In this document: in pieces, positions 26,670-36,494 of the stretch
Numbering within the stretch: the first letter of the stretch is position 1
Layout: each line of letters begins with the position of its first letter
Assembly (NCBI GenBank): GCA_900546925.1
Contig: UREV01000004.1
Span: forward strand, 39,222 to 103,221
Direction of reading: 5' to 3'
Length of the DNA: 64,000 nucleotides
DNA from: an uncultured Bacteroides sp.
Lineage (GTDB): Bacteria > Bacteroidota > Bacteroidia > Bacteroidales > UBA932
Notes under the pieces: model-generated
Database searches by the model: none
Told to the model about the DNA's origin: nothing
What the model saw: only the letters and a program-made list of their open reading frames with translations
Program-made: the position numbers and the translations under genes

Positions 26670-27302
26670 TTAAGCATTATGTCTGTGGAACAAATTAATG
26701 AATTTCACCCAGCCATGCAGCAACTTGTCATGGTTCGGCTTCGGTTCCGGCATCGCAGTATGCTGATCCTTAGGATCATACAACATACCGGTGCACAAGC
26801 ATCGGGTATAGTTGTTCCTCGTGAGGACGTCGTAGTTAATGCAGCTTGAGCAGCCTTTCCAGAAAACCGGGTCGGTGGTCAATTCAGAGAAGGTCACGGG
26901 TTTGTAGCCAAGTTCCGTGTTTATCTTCATAACAGCCAATCCCGTAGTAAGTCCGAAGAGTTTGGCGTTAGGAAATTTCTTGCGCGACAGTTCGAAAGCG
27001 GCATGTTTGATTTTTTTGGCAAGTCCGCATCCCCTATATTCAGGTTTTACGATCAGGCCTGAGTTTGCCACAAATTCTTCATGGTCCCATGACTCGATAT
27101 AGCAGAATCCGGCGAAGTCATCTCCATGCATGGCGATAATGGCTTTGCCTTCCAACATTTTCTGTTTCACGTATTCTGGGTTACGTTTGGCGATACCGGT
27201 TCCTCTTACTTTTGTGGCATCTTCGATAGTTTTGAGGATTTCATCCACGTACGCCAAATGCTTTTCAGTCGCGACTGCAACTGTAAAATCATCTATTGTC
27301 AT
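26670..27302 (-). CDS. GNAT acyltransferase in the arginine operon (candidate acyl-glutamate synthase)
   Basis: A 210-residue GNAT-fold protein. The acetyl-CoA loop is visible at KPEYRGCGLAKKIKHAAFEL (about residues 87-106). The pathway needs an enzyme that acylates glutamate, and neither ArgJ nor a canonical ArgA kinase-fusion is in this operon. This gene, second after argR, is therefore the natural candidate for N-acetyl- or N-succinyl-glutamate synthase. A C-terminal Cys-rich stretch (GCSSCIN followed by RCLCTG, about 150-175) could bind metal. The function is inferred from context only. Confidence 0.72.
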   Translation of the reverse strand: MTIDDFTVAVATEKHLAYVDEILKTIEDATKVRGTGIAKRNPEYVKQKMLEGKAIIAMHGDDFAGFCYIESWDHEEFVANSGLIVKPEYRGCGLAKKIKHAAFELSRKKFPNAKLFGLTTGLAVMKINTELGYKPVTFSELTTDPVFWKGCSSCINYDVLTRNNYTRCLCTGMLYDPKDQHTAMPEPKPNHDKLLHGWVKFINLFHRHNA

Positions 27303-27333
27303 TGTTCGTTTTATTTAAATATGATTAGGAGAT

Positions 27334-27813
27334 TCAGATTCGACGCTCCTTGATTCCTGGAAGTGCCGATTCGAGAATATACATGATGGATTCCACGTCT
27401 GCCTGCTCCCGGAGCAGAAGAAGGAGGGTGTCGTCGCCGGCTATGGTTCCCATGATTTTATGTTTCAATGCCGATTCTACGATGGTGGCTATCATGTTCG
27501 CATATCCCGGTCGGGTTTTTATGACGCCGAACTGGCCTGAGAACTCGATGCTGAAAACTCCTACTGAGGCATGTCGCATATCAAGTTGTTCAGGCATATC
27601 CGGGGTGTTGATTTCAGGCAGTTTATAGTGATATCCGCCTTTTCCGTCAGGAGTCTTGGCCACCTTAAGCTCTTTCAGGTCTCTGGACAAGGTCGCTTGA
27701 GTCACCACAAAACCCTTTTCGGCAAGCATCGAAAGGATATCTTCCTGATTGCTTGCCGTGTTGGAAGCGATGAGCTGCTTCAAGATGTCAAGGCGTTTTT
27801 TCTTTTCGTTCAT
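27334..27813 (-). CDS. argR: Arginine repressor
   Basis: A 159-residue ArgR-type regulator that senses arginine. The N-terminal winged helix carries the DNA-contacting ATLSRDLKEL stretch (about 39-48). The C-terminal hexamerisation and arginine-binding domain contains GTIAGDDTLLLLL (about 122-134). It is the first gene of the operon, behind a promoter with an ARG-box-like palindrome, so autoregulation is expected. Confidence 0.93.
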   Translation of the reverse strand: MNEKKKRLDILKQLIASNTASNQEDILSMLAEKGFVVTQATLSRDLKELKVAKTPDGKGGYHYKLPEINTPDMPEQLDMRHASVGVFSIEFSGQFGVIKTRPGYANMIATIVESALKHKIMGTIAGDDTLLLLLREQADVESIMYILESALPGIKERRI

Positions 27814-27853
27814 GTTTGTTCGTTCGTTATCCTTATATAGGGGTCCAGCCTCT

Positions 27854-27882
27854 GTGAAGTATATTCACGTATATTTATTCAC
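27854..27882 (-). promoter_or_regulatory. ARG-box-like operator of the arginine operon
   Basis: GTGAA at 27854-27858 and TTCAC at 27864-27868 form a 5-5-5 palindrome. A second TTCAC half-site lies at 27878-27882. This resembles the ArgR box (TGAAT-N-ATTCA). It sits just downstream of the -7 box, where a bound repressor would block initiation. Confidence 0.6.
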
Positions 27883-27890
27883 TGACGATG

Positions 27891-27921
27891 CAAATTTATA
27901 CATAAAATAGACATAAGCAAA
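27891..27921 (-). promoter_or_regulatory. Promoter of the arginine operon
   Basis: On the minus strand, TTTG (27918-27921) and TAAATTTG (27891-27898) are separated by exactly 19 bases. This is a full match to the Bacteroidota promoter consensus. Confidence 0.8.
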
Positions 27922-27949
27922 CAAAATCGGGAAAAAATCCCGATTTTGT
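27921..27949. terminator. Terminator-like perfect palindrome
   Basis: ACAAAATCGGGA (27921-27932) and TCCCGATTTTGT (27938-27949) form a perfect 12-bp stem with a 5-base A loop. The A/T-rich arms give T-rich ends on both strands. It lies downstream of the minus-strand gene ending at 28032 and is its likely terminator. It touches the -33 box of the arginine promoter by one base. Confidence 0.7.
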
Positions 27950-28031
27950 CATAAAATTTATGTTCGCGGGTCAGCCGGACATTCCAAGACCCTGCCTTTC
28001 GCAAAATTCCTTTCGCGATGAATATTCCCGA

Positions 28032-29240
28032 CTATTGACGGTCAGCACGCACGAAAGCGTCTTCTGTACCTGTCCATTTGTAAAGACGGGCGTTGCAGAC
28101 CTGCTTCTTGGTGTATTTGTCTTTAGAGTTCTCGGAGATGTACCAGTATCCGTCACCAATCGGACAGAGTCCTGTAGAGCCCCATTTGAAACGCCATCCT
28201 GTCACGCCTGAAGCGGTGTCAGACATCGGCACTACAGCAGACGGAGTACCCGCATTGACCCCACCCGCCGGAACGAGCGCCAGCTGGAGCATCTTTTTGG
28301 TGGTGGCTGCGCCTTTGAGCGAGGCTTTGAACGGCTTCTGGTTCATGCTGACAGCGAAGAGAGCGTAGTTCGGGAACTGCTCTTTCTTTCCTTTATATAC
28401 AGCCATGAAGAGGCAGTCGGTGTATGGGTCGTAGGTGAGGTTCTGCACACCGTAGTTAGTGTTTCCGGTGTAGATAAAGTATTCTTTTTCAGGCTTTTTC
28501 GGACCGGAGACATGTGATTCGCCGAAAATCATCGGTTTGGCGAGTTTCGCGAGTTTCGCAAGGTCGTAGCGCTGGATAACCTGATAGTCGTTGTCAGTAC
28601 GGTTCACGTCGCCGTAGATTCCGTAGCCTACGTAGAGGTACATTTTCTGGGCTGAGCGCTCTTTTGCAGTGGCTTCGAGCGGTTTCACTTCCCTGCCGAT
28701 GGCTACGCCGTCGATTCCGGAGCATCCGTAGAGGTGTTTCACTTCCTGGCCGCCGAGATGACCTGAGAACTTGTAGTCTTCACATGGTTTCAGGAGGCAT
28801 ACTGTCCTGAGGACATCGTTGTTTTCCGGATCCATATTAAGTGATGTCATCTTGTCGACGTCGATGATGGCGATGTAGAATCTTGATTCTGAGACTATTC
28901 CGACGTTGAGTTTCTTGGCGATATTCTGCCCGATTTCGTCGTCTTTACATTCGAGGGATGCGTAGACTTTTCTGTCCTGGTGGTTAAAAGTCATGGCACC
29001 GAGGTGTCCCTGAATGCGGTCGATGGATGCGAGTATGCGTCCGTTCATGTCCACTTTCAGAAAGCGGCTGGTGAAAGACATATACATGCAGCCTTTTTCC
29101 TGGTCGAGGGCGATTCCCTGAACGTGCTGTAGCTGGCCGCCAACATAGATACTGTCAGGAAGATCTGGTTTTCCTGCATTGGCCGCAACTGTCATGAACA
29201 ATGCTGAGATCACGGCGAAAACTTTCATCAATCTTTTCAT
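28032..29240 (-). CDS. Secreted protein of unknown function, beta-propeller-like
   Basis: A 402-residue protein with a Sec signal peptide (about 1-22, ending VAANAG), so it is exported to the periplasm or beyond. The body has repeated strand-turn patterns (GIALDQEKGCMYMSF, AMTFNHQDRKVYASL, LTYDPYTDCLFMAVY) that look like blades of a beta-propeller. It has no recognisable catalytic motif. It stands alone between the arginine operon and tRNA-Val. I do not recognise the family. Confidence 0.75.
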   Translation of the reverse strand: MKRLMKVFAVISALFMTVAANAGKPDLPDSIYVGGQLQHVQGIALDQEKGCMYMSFTSRFLKVDMNGRILASIDRIQGHLGAMTFNHQDRKVYASLECKDDEIGQNIAKKLNVGIVSESRFYIAIIDVDKMTSLNMDPENNDVLRTVCLLKPCEDYKFSGHLGGQEVKHLYGCSGIDGVAIGREVKPLEATAKERSAQKMYLYVGYGIYGDVNRTDNDYQVIQRYDLAKLAKLAKPMIFGESHVSGPKKPEKEYFIYTGNTNYGVQNLTYDPYTDCLFMAVYKGKKEQFPNYALFAVSMNQKPFKASLKGAATTKKMLQLALVPAGGVNAGTPSAVVPMSDTASGVTGWRFKWGSTGLCPIGDGYWYISENSKDKYTKKQVCNARLYKWTGTEDAFVRADRQ

Positions 29241-29360
29241 TCTGTTATAATTATATGTTTATCATTCTTCATTCCATCCCCAACCTGTCAGTTTGGGAAC
29301 AGGTGTATAAAAACAAACAGGTTGCCCATTTGACAATTGGACAACCTGAAAATTTTTAAG

Positions 29361-29435
29361 TGGGAGCAGAGGGAGTCGAACCCCCGACCCTCTGCTTGTA
29401 AGGCAGACGCTCTGAACCAACTGAGCTATGCTCCC
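29361..29435 (-). tRNA. tRNA-Val (anticodon TAC)
   Basis: A 75-base cloverleaf without encoded CCA. The acceptor stem is GGGAGCA/TGCTCCC with discriminator A. The D arm is GCTC...GAGC. The anticodon stem is TCTGC/GCAGA with loop CTTACAA, giving TAC. The T arm has loop TTCGACT. All stems pair; one G-T wobble lies in the T stem. Confidence 0.97.
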
Positions 29436-29447
29436 GAATTGGGATTG

Positions 29448-29478
29448 CAAATATACGACTAATTTTACAATCCGCAAA
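29448..29478 (-). promoter_or_regulatory. tRNA-Val promoter
   Basis: On the minus strand, TTTG (29475-29478) and TATATTTG (29448-29455) are separated by 19 bases. The -7 box lies 12 bases upstream of the tRNA 5' end. Confidence 0.78.
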
Positions 29479-29513
29479 TTTTTATTTCACTTTTTTCCTA
29501 TTATTCTGCACAC

Positions 29514-32500
29514 TCAGCGGACGGCAACATCGCCGGGGTAGGCGGAGTTGGCGCGATAGTGTGGGGCGTAGAGGGATTCGATTACAGGAACCGGAGCGGT
29601 GAATGTTCCGGACTGGGTTACGAAGAACTCTTCGGTTATCACGGTGTTCTCTTCGGGATAAGAATCGAACATGTATTCTGTGCGGTCCGTCTTGACATCC
29701 CTATATCCTTGAGGGGTAAACGAATACCATCCGTCGACACGTAACGGGCTCATCCACCAGCCATAGTAGCCGGACATCTGATCCACCGGACGGAACGCTG
29801 CTTCGCGAGGTGCAGTAAGACGTACAAAACTACGGTTTTCGTCATTATGAATGCGATACTCCACTATAATCTTATCGCCCACGTGGAGGACATCACCAGG
29901 CTGTATCTCTTTGCGAGTAAGTTTGCCATCAGGCTCAGCCTCCTCCCGGAAAAATCTGCGCTCAAGCGTAAACCCGTTGCCGGCAGCTTTTATCTCTGCA
30001 AACGCCTTCGAATAAGTCTTGGTCAGGGAGACCACACTTGTCGCCTTAACCTCTGAGCTACCGTTAATTACAGAATTTAACGCATCCACAAAAGCAGGTT
30101 CGGAATCCCAATGCTGTGTCTCTTTCTGGAGCATCAGCCAGATGCGGATTCCATCAGAAACCCGAGACGCCTCGGCAGCATTGACAGAAACAGAACCGGT
30201 CGGAGTCGCGCCGGCGTCGAACACGTAGGCTCTGAGCAGGTCGCAGAGCATCGCGTGCGCGTAGGCCTCGCTCTCGAGCAGCCCGCGGAACGACATCGCC
30301 AAATTCGGGTAGTATACTCCTCCATCTTTATGATTTACAGCGTATTCCAGCAGCGAAACGACATCCGCTTCTATCGACTTCTTAAGCCTCGAATCGAGAT
30401 TAATCCCGAGTCCCCACGCCTTCGCAAGAGCAGCCCCATCCTTAGACGCCGCAAGATTCCGTAAAATACTGAGCCTACGTACCTTAGCCATGATTTGACC
30501 ATTCAGTCCTCGCACCTCCTTCGGCACAAGAAAATCCTTCGCATCCTTGCGGAAATCCTTGAGTTTTTTGTCAATGATTTTGTCCGCAGAGCTTTTGATT
30601 TCGAAAGGGACAGAAGCATACATCGACCTCACGAACATGTATTGGGCATAGGAAATACCGCCGCACCAGAAAGGACAGATTCCGTTACCGGAGAATAATG
30701 TTTTATCCAAGTAACGCACTGCAGAACAGAGAATTGCATCTATATCTTTAGAAGATGCCGCGTCGTTTTCCACAACAGCGGAACCGTCCAGAAAAGCGGC
30801 CGCTTTCATCTTTGCGAAGCGTTCCAGAAGCACAGCAGTGATTACCGGTGACGATTTCATACCCTCAAACCAACCGAAGCCGCCATCAGCATTGTGGCAG
30901 GCAAAAACTTTAGCGAACAACTCCTTGTCACTCATCCCTTCAGGTTCTTCGACTGGCATACGGGAAAGCGTACGCAAAGAATATGAAAGTTCTCTGACAT
31001 ACATGGCCTCGGAAAGCGAAAGCACATCCTTTCCAGCGGGTTCCACTTTAGACGGAATCGCATCGCGAATCATATCCAATATACTGATAACCTGCACATC
31101 GGCATCAGCGCCATCGACATTCGTAAACTCTTTGCGAAGTCGTTCCACGAGACTGTCTTTATCCATGCCCGAAAGCAAGACTGCAGAGTGAGATTCCGTA
31201 AGTGCCTGCTGAGCAGGACGGACAGGAACGGAAACGAACATTCCGTCAGAAAATGACTGTTCTCCATCCGCAGTAAACACAAGCTTAAGTCCAAGTGTAT
31301 CTGCAAGATACGAGGCAGCATTGACCTCAAACATGGACCGGATCGAACTTCCCGACGGCACCGAAATTTTTCGGGACTGGACCGACAGCGGTTTCGCGCC
31401 AGCGAGCGCTTTCAAATCGCCTCCGCGATAAATGGTGAGAGTCAATGTTCCTGTGACGTCATGGTCTGTCACCGAAGAAACTACAGCCGCAAGTTTATAA
31501 TTATCAGTCGAATACAAATACTTCGGCTCTACCAGGCCGACTTTCACGGGGATGGTCACAAGCATGTCGCGACGCAGAGTGGCGTTATGCATTTTCCGGT
31601 CGTGGGCATAGAGCGAGACGATGTAAGTCGACAGTTTATCCGACGTTTCGAAGTTGAAAGAAATGTTGCCTTTACTATCCGAACGGAGGAACGGCTGGAA
31701 GGTCAAAGCATTTGCAAAGCGCTCTCTTACAGAGATTTGCTCTTCATATGATGCTGCACCGGCATCAGTTATCGAGTTTTCACAGAGAACAGCCTCTGCC
31801 ATAGGAGCCCCAACCATATCCATCTGATTGAACTTCATACTCCTTGAATATCTGACCGGAGAACTGCCGAAATCCAATATAACGTCATCAGTAACACCGC
31901 CGGGGACAGCATTCACGTAAACATCTTTTACATGGAAATCTCTCATTCTCAGGATATTCCAATAATTCGGCTTAATCGTCTCAGTGCTCTTGTCGAAAAT
32001 CGCTGCGAGACATTCCACATCAGGCAATGTATTAATACTGAACGTATAACGTTTAGAAGGAAGAGTTTCGTCCACGAACGTTGAAAACGACAGAGGGAGT
32101 TCAAATTGGGTGCGGAGCCTATGATATTCATAACTGTAGGAATACTCTTCAGAATCCTTGAAAAAGAAGAGTTGTACACGAACCGCATCAGGATATTCAT
32201 CCTTATAATCGAAAGAGATCTTCTTGAGAGAGCCCTCTGATCCACGTTTTCCTTCGAGGCGTATGAGTCTGGTCTCCAAAAGTTCAGCATCCTGACCGAA
32301 CACTTCCGCCCATGCCCATATAGGTTCTCCGTCAGCCGTTCCGAACAGCATCTCAGCCTTACCATTGCGCACTTCGGTCCCGAGCGGAACCACAACATTT
32401 TCCACAGGAGCATCCAAAATGCTGTCGGTCTCACGCATGAGCAAAATCTCCAATTCCGTCGAATCCGCGTACTCCTTGCCAGCCTGACTTCGCAGCGCCA

Positions 32501-34949
32501 ACGAAGCCCGCAGCACATAAAGTCCGGATGCAAGTTCTTTTAGGTCAATGCTTTGGGTGACGCCTGATTTGGCCGTAGACTTAAACAACACTTTTCCGGA
32601 TTCGTTTTCCAGACTATAAGATATGGATGCTGGAACTGGCAGTCCATCACCAGAGTCGACAGAAAAGACTACAGATGCCATATCAGACATAAGCACCTGA
32701 AGATCAGATCTATCCCATTCCTCTGGTTTAAAGTATGGACGCAACGACTCTCCCCGCGCATCGGCAGCATTGACCAAACTTGCCTGAAGATTGATAGTAT
32801 TTGCGACGTACACAGATTTTCCGTATTCGTGGGTTTCGCCCGTATCGTCGGTAATTTTTATGGTGATTCTGTAACCGTATCTTTCATTCTTTGAACTGAA
32901 TTTCACAGTGAATTTACCATCTTCCATCTTAACTTGGCCGGAAGCAATGATTTCTCCATAAGATTCGACTTCATACACGGCTTTGTCGGAAGCTATGGCA
33001 TGTCCGGAATAACTGATGATATTCCCAGTTACAATTATCTCGTCACCAGGTAAATACAATTTGTCTACCTTATCGAAGGAAACATCGAATGTCGGCAAAA
33101 TGAAGTCGTCTACCCTAATCGATTTTGTGAATGAACCGGCGGAATCCTCAGGGTCGCTTACAACCTTTAATTTATAGTAGCCGTTCTTGCCATCTTTCGG
33201 GATAACGAATTGCCCGGCGATAGAGCCGAAGTCGTTCGTCTGAAGAGAAAGTGAAGAGACTTCCTTATCCTCAGCATTGACCAGCAACACTTTATATTTT
33301 GCAGCAGCTGGGGAGACTTCAGCGGAGTTCACGTAGTCGGTGTAGTAAATCACGGCTTTGAAATCGACGGTATCGCCTGGATTGTAGGCGCCGCGGTCGG
33401 TGAAAATATTGCAGGCGCGATGACGGTTATCTTCGACTGTAGCTTCTTCTGTTTCAGTCACTTGCTCTGTTCCATAGATGGACAGTTTATGGCTTTTCCG
33501 GTCAAGTCCGGTGTCATCCGTAAAACTGCACATCAGTTCGAAATACGATTTATCTTCCAGTTTGGAAGCGATATCTGCCGGAAGAGGGGTGAATCCGTCG
33601 AAGCTGAAGTCTTTATGTGTCAACACTGCTTTTCCGTTTTTCAACAGGGTAACATCTGCCTTATCAACAGGTTTACCGGTCTTATAATCAGCAGCATAGA
33701 TGCAGCGGCCGCGGGAGTCTTGTCTGTAGGCCAATGAGATTTGATGTGAGGAATAGGCTATTTGACGACTTGTGCTTTTGTCCGCGTCAGCCAAGATTTT
33801 ATAATCACCATCTGCGACTGACGGGAGGTTGAGTTCCAATGTGTCTTCCACAAAGAAACTGTTCTTATCATTCTTCAGTGTCTTGTCGAGAATGAGTCGT
33901 TTGGTCTCCTCGGAAGGAAACATTTTCAAGCGCAGTTCGTCGATGTTTCTCAGGCAGACTATGATTTTCCCGTCTTCTACATCCAGACGTATGTTTTTAT
34001 CTGTCAGACGATTAATAATGTTTCGCACATCACTTACTTCAGCGGCGATTTGAGCTTCTGTTCCACGGAAAGACTTCCTTAGAGTTTCGAAGTCCTGACA
34101 TTCGTCATAAAATTTTTCAAATTCCTGACTGGACGCATGGTTCTTTATCATCTGCTCAAGACGGAATGAGAGGATGTCCGCTTTGGCCAAAAGCGAAATG
34201 GCCTTGTCATTATATTTGTCAGCAAACTTCTGAAGGTAAGGGAGTTTATCTTCAGCGGTGACATCATCATTGACCTTAACAGCGAGATATTCGAGGTAGG
34301 TGCCGAGCGGGTAGGATGCGCCTTCGTAGGCTTTCAGGGCGTCATAGATCGGGCCGGTGGCGACTTTGCGGGGGCCGGTAAACGGGAGGAGCCGCCAGAG
34401 GGCGAATTCGTAGTCGTTAGCATAGAATTTCTGCTGGAAGCTTTCGAATATTTGCGGGAGGCCTCCGTAGCGGTGGTATTCTCTTCCGTAAAAAGCGTTG
34501 TTATGTGTAGCTTTCAGAGTGTCAGCATGTTCCTGCACATAATCGAAAATTTCGCTTGCAGGATTATCGTTGTTCAGCATCCAGAAAAATGTGACTATCG
34601 GCTCATCGAATTCGCAGATGAGTTCAGACAGTTCGTTCCGGAGGGAGTCGCGGAGTTTCCAGTCACGGCTGGCTGATGCAGATATGTAGCGGGTGGACGC
34701 GTCATAGAAATCCCACGGAAGTCGTTGGCTCATGGATTGTTCGCGGATCTTCTTAAGGATTTCGATTTGTTTCGCAGGACGGTCTTGGTTTACTGCCGTC
34801 TTGTAATCGGCCCAGAGTTCGGTCAAAATGTGACCGTCGGGGTCTTTTTTCTGCGGGTTTGTTCTTTTGAAAAACGCGTTCATGGCTATAGATGACAAAA
34901 TCAGGGTTATTATTATGGATGCTGTGATATTCAACAAGTTCGGTTTCAT
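29514..34949 (-). CDS. Alpha-2-macroglobulin-like family protein (giant envelope protein)
   Basis: A protein of about 1811 residues with an N-terminal membrane or lipid-type anchor (about 6-27, IITLILSSIAMNAFF). A helical region (about 35-300) is followed by a series of macroglobulin (MG) domains. The MG2 type is visible at FTDRGAYNPGDTVDFKAVIY, and the A2M core at FLRSDSKGNISFNFETSD. The alpha-toroid-like thioester domain contains NADGGFGWFEGMKSSP, and the C-terminus is a bait/receptor-like domain. The CxEQ thioester motif was not seen. Bacterial relatives (YfaS type) act with peptidoglycan enzymes or as protease traps. The start at 34949 (MKPNLLNI) is chosen over an upstream frame extension. 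Confidence 0.88.
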   Translation of the reverse strand: MKPNLLNITASIIITLILSSIAMNAFFKRTNPQKKDPDGHILTELWADYKTAVNQDRPAKQIEILKKIREQSMSQRLPWDFYDASTRYISASASRDWKLRDSLRNELSELICEFDEPIVTFFWMLNNDNPASEIFDYVQEHADTLKATHNNAFYGREYHRYGGLPQIFESFQQKFYANDYEFALWRLLPFTGPRKVATGPIYDALKAYEGASYPLGTYLEYLAVKVNDDVTAEDKLPYLQKFADKYNDKAISLLAKADILSFRLEQMIKNHASSQEFEKFYDECQDFETLRKSFRGTEAQIAAEVSDVRNIINRLTDKNIRLDVEDGKIIVCLRNIDELRLKMFPSEETKRLILDKTLKNDKNSFFVEDTLELNLPSVADGDYKILADADKSTSRQIAYSSHQISLAYRQDSRGRCIYAADYKTGKPVDKADVTLLKNGKAVLTHKDFSFDGFTPLPADIASKLEDKSYFELMCSFTDDTGLDRKSHKLSIYGTEQVTETEEATVEDNRHRACNIFTDRGAYNPGDTVDFKAVIYYTDYVNSAEVSPAAAKYKVLLVNAEDKEVSSLSLQTNDFGSIAGQFVIPKDGKNGYYKLKVVSDPEDSAGSFTKSIRVDDFILPTFDVSFDKVDKLYLPGDEIIVTGNIISYSGHAIASDKAVYEVESYGEIIASGQVKMEDGKFTVKFSSKNERYGYRITIKITDDTGETHEYGKSVYVANTINLQASLVNAADARGESLRPYFKPEEWDRSDLQVLMSDMASVVFSVDSGDGLPVPASISYSLENESGKVLFKSTAKSGVTQSIDLKELASGLYVLRASLALRSQAGKEYADSTELEILLMRETDSILDAPVENVVVPLGTEVRNGKAEMLFGTADGEPIWAWAEVFGQDAELLETRLIRLEGKRGSEGSLKKISFDYKDEYPDAVRVQLFFFKDSEEYSYSYEYHRLRTQFELPLSFSTFVDETLPSKRYTFSINTLPDVECLAAIFDKSTETIKPNYWNILRMRDFHVKDVYVNAVPGGVTDDVILDFGSSPVRYSRSMKFNQMDMVGAPMAEAVLCENSITDAGAASYEEQISVRERFANALTFQPFLRSDSKGNISFNFETSDKLSTYIVSLYAHDRKMHNATLRRDMLVTIPVKVGLVEPKYLYSTDNYKLAAVVSSVTDHDVTGTLTLTIYRGGDLKALAGAKPLSVQSRKISVPSGSSIRSMFEVNAASYLADTLGLKLVFTADGEQSFSDGMFVSVPVRPAQQALTESHSAVLLSGMDKDSLVERLRKEFTNVDGADADVQVISILDMIRDAIPSKVEPAGKDVLSLSEAMYVRELSYSLRTLSRMPVEEPEGMSDKELFAKVFACHNADGGFGWFEGMKSSPVITAVLLERFAKMKAAAFLDGSAVVENDAASSKDIDAILCSAVRYLDKTLFSGNGICPFWCGGISYAQYMFVRSMYASVPFEIKSSADKIIDKKLKDFRKDAKDFLVPKEVRGLNGQIMAKVRRLSILRNLAASKDGAALAKAWGLGINLDSRLKKSIEADVVSLLEYAVNHKDGGVYYPNLAMSFRGLLESEAYAHAMLCDLLRAYVFDAGATPTGSVSVNAAEASRVSDGIRIWLMLQKETQHWDSEPAFVDALNSVINGSSEVKATSVVSLTKTYSKAFAEIKAAGNGFTLERRFFREEAEPDGKLTRKEIQPGDVLHVGDKIIVEYRIHNDENRSFVRLTAPREAAFRPVDQMSGYYGWWMSPLRVDGWYSFTPQGYRDVKTDRTEYMFDSYPEENTVITEEFFVTQSGTFTAPVPVIESLYAPHYRANSAYPGDVAVR

Positions 34950-35047
34950 AATCATGTGTTTTAGACGTGAAATACGGGCCGGCAAATTTGAGGCCACACG
35001 CTTACAAGGATGCGAATGGCCAACAAGTAGAGAAGATACACTTATTA

Positions 35048-36439
35048 TTAAAAACAGGTGACGGCCTCGGAAACTACGAAAGTGGAGCCGCCGATGTAAA
35101 CCAACGGATTTCCTCCGTAAGCAGCTGCTGTTTTCAATGCCATGGCGACGGCATCTCTTACTGAATCCTGGACATACAGTCGATTCGCCATCCTGCCATG
35201 CTTTTCACAAAACGCTGTATATCTGTCTTTTATATCACTTGCAGGATCTGAACGTCTGGTCTTCGGAGTCGTAAAAATCCACGTTGCATTCTCTGGGAAA
35301 AGCGGCATTATGGCATCGAAATTCTTATCGGCCATCACCCCGTAAACCATGATCAGTGACGTGTAGCGACCCGTCTCCAGATACTCCTTCAGCTGGCCGA
35401 AATTATATGTCAATGCCGGTGCGTTGTGTCCGATGTCGCAGATGACGTCAGGATTGGTCGACAGTCTTTCCCAACGTCCGTGAAAATCCATTCGCGACGC
35501 CGTATGTATCAGAGAATCAGCGACATTGACCTTATCCAAAAGACGGTCAACGACTCTTTTCCAAGACTCCGAATCCCCCGGTACAGCCCACAAATCGCGC
35601 AGGATATCCAGCGCAGCCATCACCGTCCGGAGGTTGCGCGCCTGGTACTCGCCCTGAAGGTCCATCAGCCGCAGGAGGTCGCCGCTCATGTACCACAGCG
35701 ACGGCTCCGTCTGGTCAGCGAATGTCAATGCTGTTTTCGTTTTGGTCAATGATGAAGTAACATTGGCATTGACCTGAACAAAACGGGCGCGGAAAACGGG
35801 CTCGGTCTCAGGTCGGGTCTCGCCTACGAGTGCAGGTACGCCTTTTTTGAATATTCCGGCCTTCTCGAAGGCGATTTTATCGAGTGTATCACCCAGCAAG
35901 TCGCAGTGGTCCAGGCCGATGCTGGTAACGATGCTGAGTTCCGGGGTGATTATATTGGTGCTGTCCAGGCGGCCGCCAAGACCTACTTCGATAACGGCGA
36001 TATCCACATTCTGGTCCTCGAACCATTTGAACGCCAGCCCGGTAGTTATCTCGAAAAAGGAGAGTTCCATTTTATCGAACATGACGGACCACTTTTCGAG
36101 GAAATCATAGACATATTCCTTGGAAACAAGTTCTGATGTGCTTCCATCCACGACACGCATTCTCTCACGGAAATCGATGATGTGCGGGGAGGTGTAGAGA
36201 CCGACTTTCAGACCTGCGCCGGCGAGTACTGAGGACAGCATGTTGGCGACGGAGCCTTTACCATTTGTGCCGGCGACATGGATGGTGCGATAGTTCTTAT
36301 CAGGGTTTCCCAACAAGTTGTTAAAGTCCGTCATGTGCTGAAGACCAGGCTTATACGCATCATTGAACGATGAAGTCTGCACTGAAGGGAAACGCTGAAA
36401 GATGTCATTTATCAGCGAATTGTATTTTTCTATGTCCAT
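35048..36439 (-). CDS. folC: Folylpolyglutamate synthase / dihydrofolate synthase
   Basis: A 463-residue Mur-ligase-fold enzyme that adds glutamate to dihydropteroate or folate. The ATP loop HVAGTNGKGSVANML is at residues 53-67. The Mur-ligase central domain is marked by IDIAVIEVGLGGRLDSTN (about 145) and TSIGLDHCDLLGDTL (about 170). The C-terminal domain contains DIGHNAPAL (about 345) and VYGVMADKNFDAIM. It lies 98 bases upstream of the macroglobulin-like gene, so the two may share a transcript. Confidence 0.94.
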   Translation of the reverse strand: MDIEKYNSLINDIFQRFPSVQTSSFNDAYKPGLQHMTDFNNLLGNPDKNYRTIHVAGTNGKGSVANMLSSVLAGAGLKVGLYTSPHIIDFRERMRVVDGSTSELVSKEYVYDFLEKWSVMFDKMELSFFEITTGLAFKWFEDQNVDIAVIEVGLGGRLDSTNIITPELSIVTSIGLDHCDLLGDTLDKIAFEKAGIFKKGVPALVGETRPETEPVFRARFVQVNANVTSSLTKTKTALTFADQTEPSLWYMSGDLLRLMDLQGEYQARNLRTVMAALDILRDLWAVPGDSESWKRVVDRLLDKVNVADSLIHTASRMDFHGRWERLSTNPDVICDIGHNAPALTYNFGQLKEYLETGRYTSLIMVYGVMADKNFDAIMPLFPENATWIFTTPKTRRSDPASDIKDRYTAFCEKHGRMANRLYVQDSVRDAVAMALKTAAAYGGNPLVYIGGSTFVVSEAVTCF

Positions 36440-36494
36440 AGTTCGAATCCTTTAATCTCTTAAGGCTAGTAGTTTCCGAGAAATAACCGGTCCA

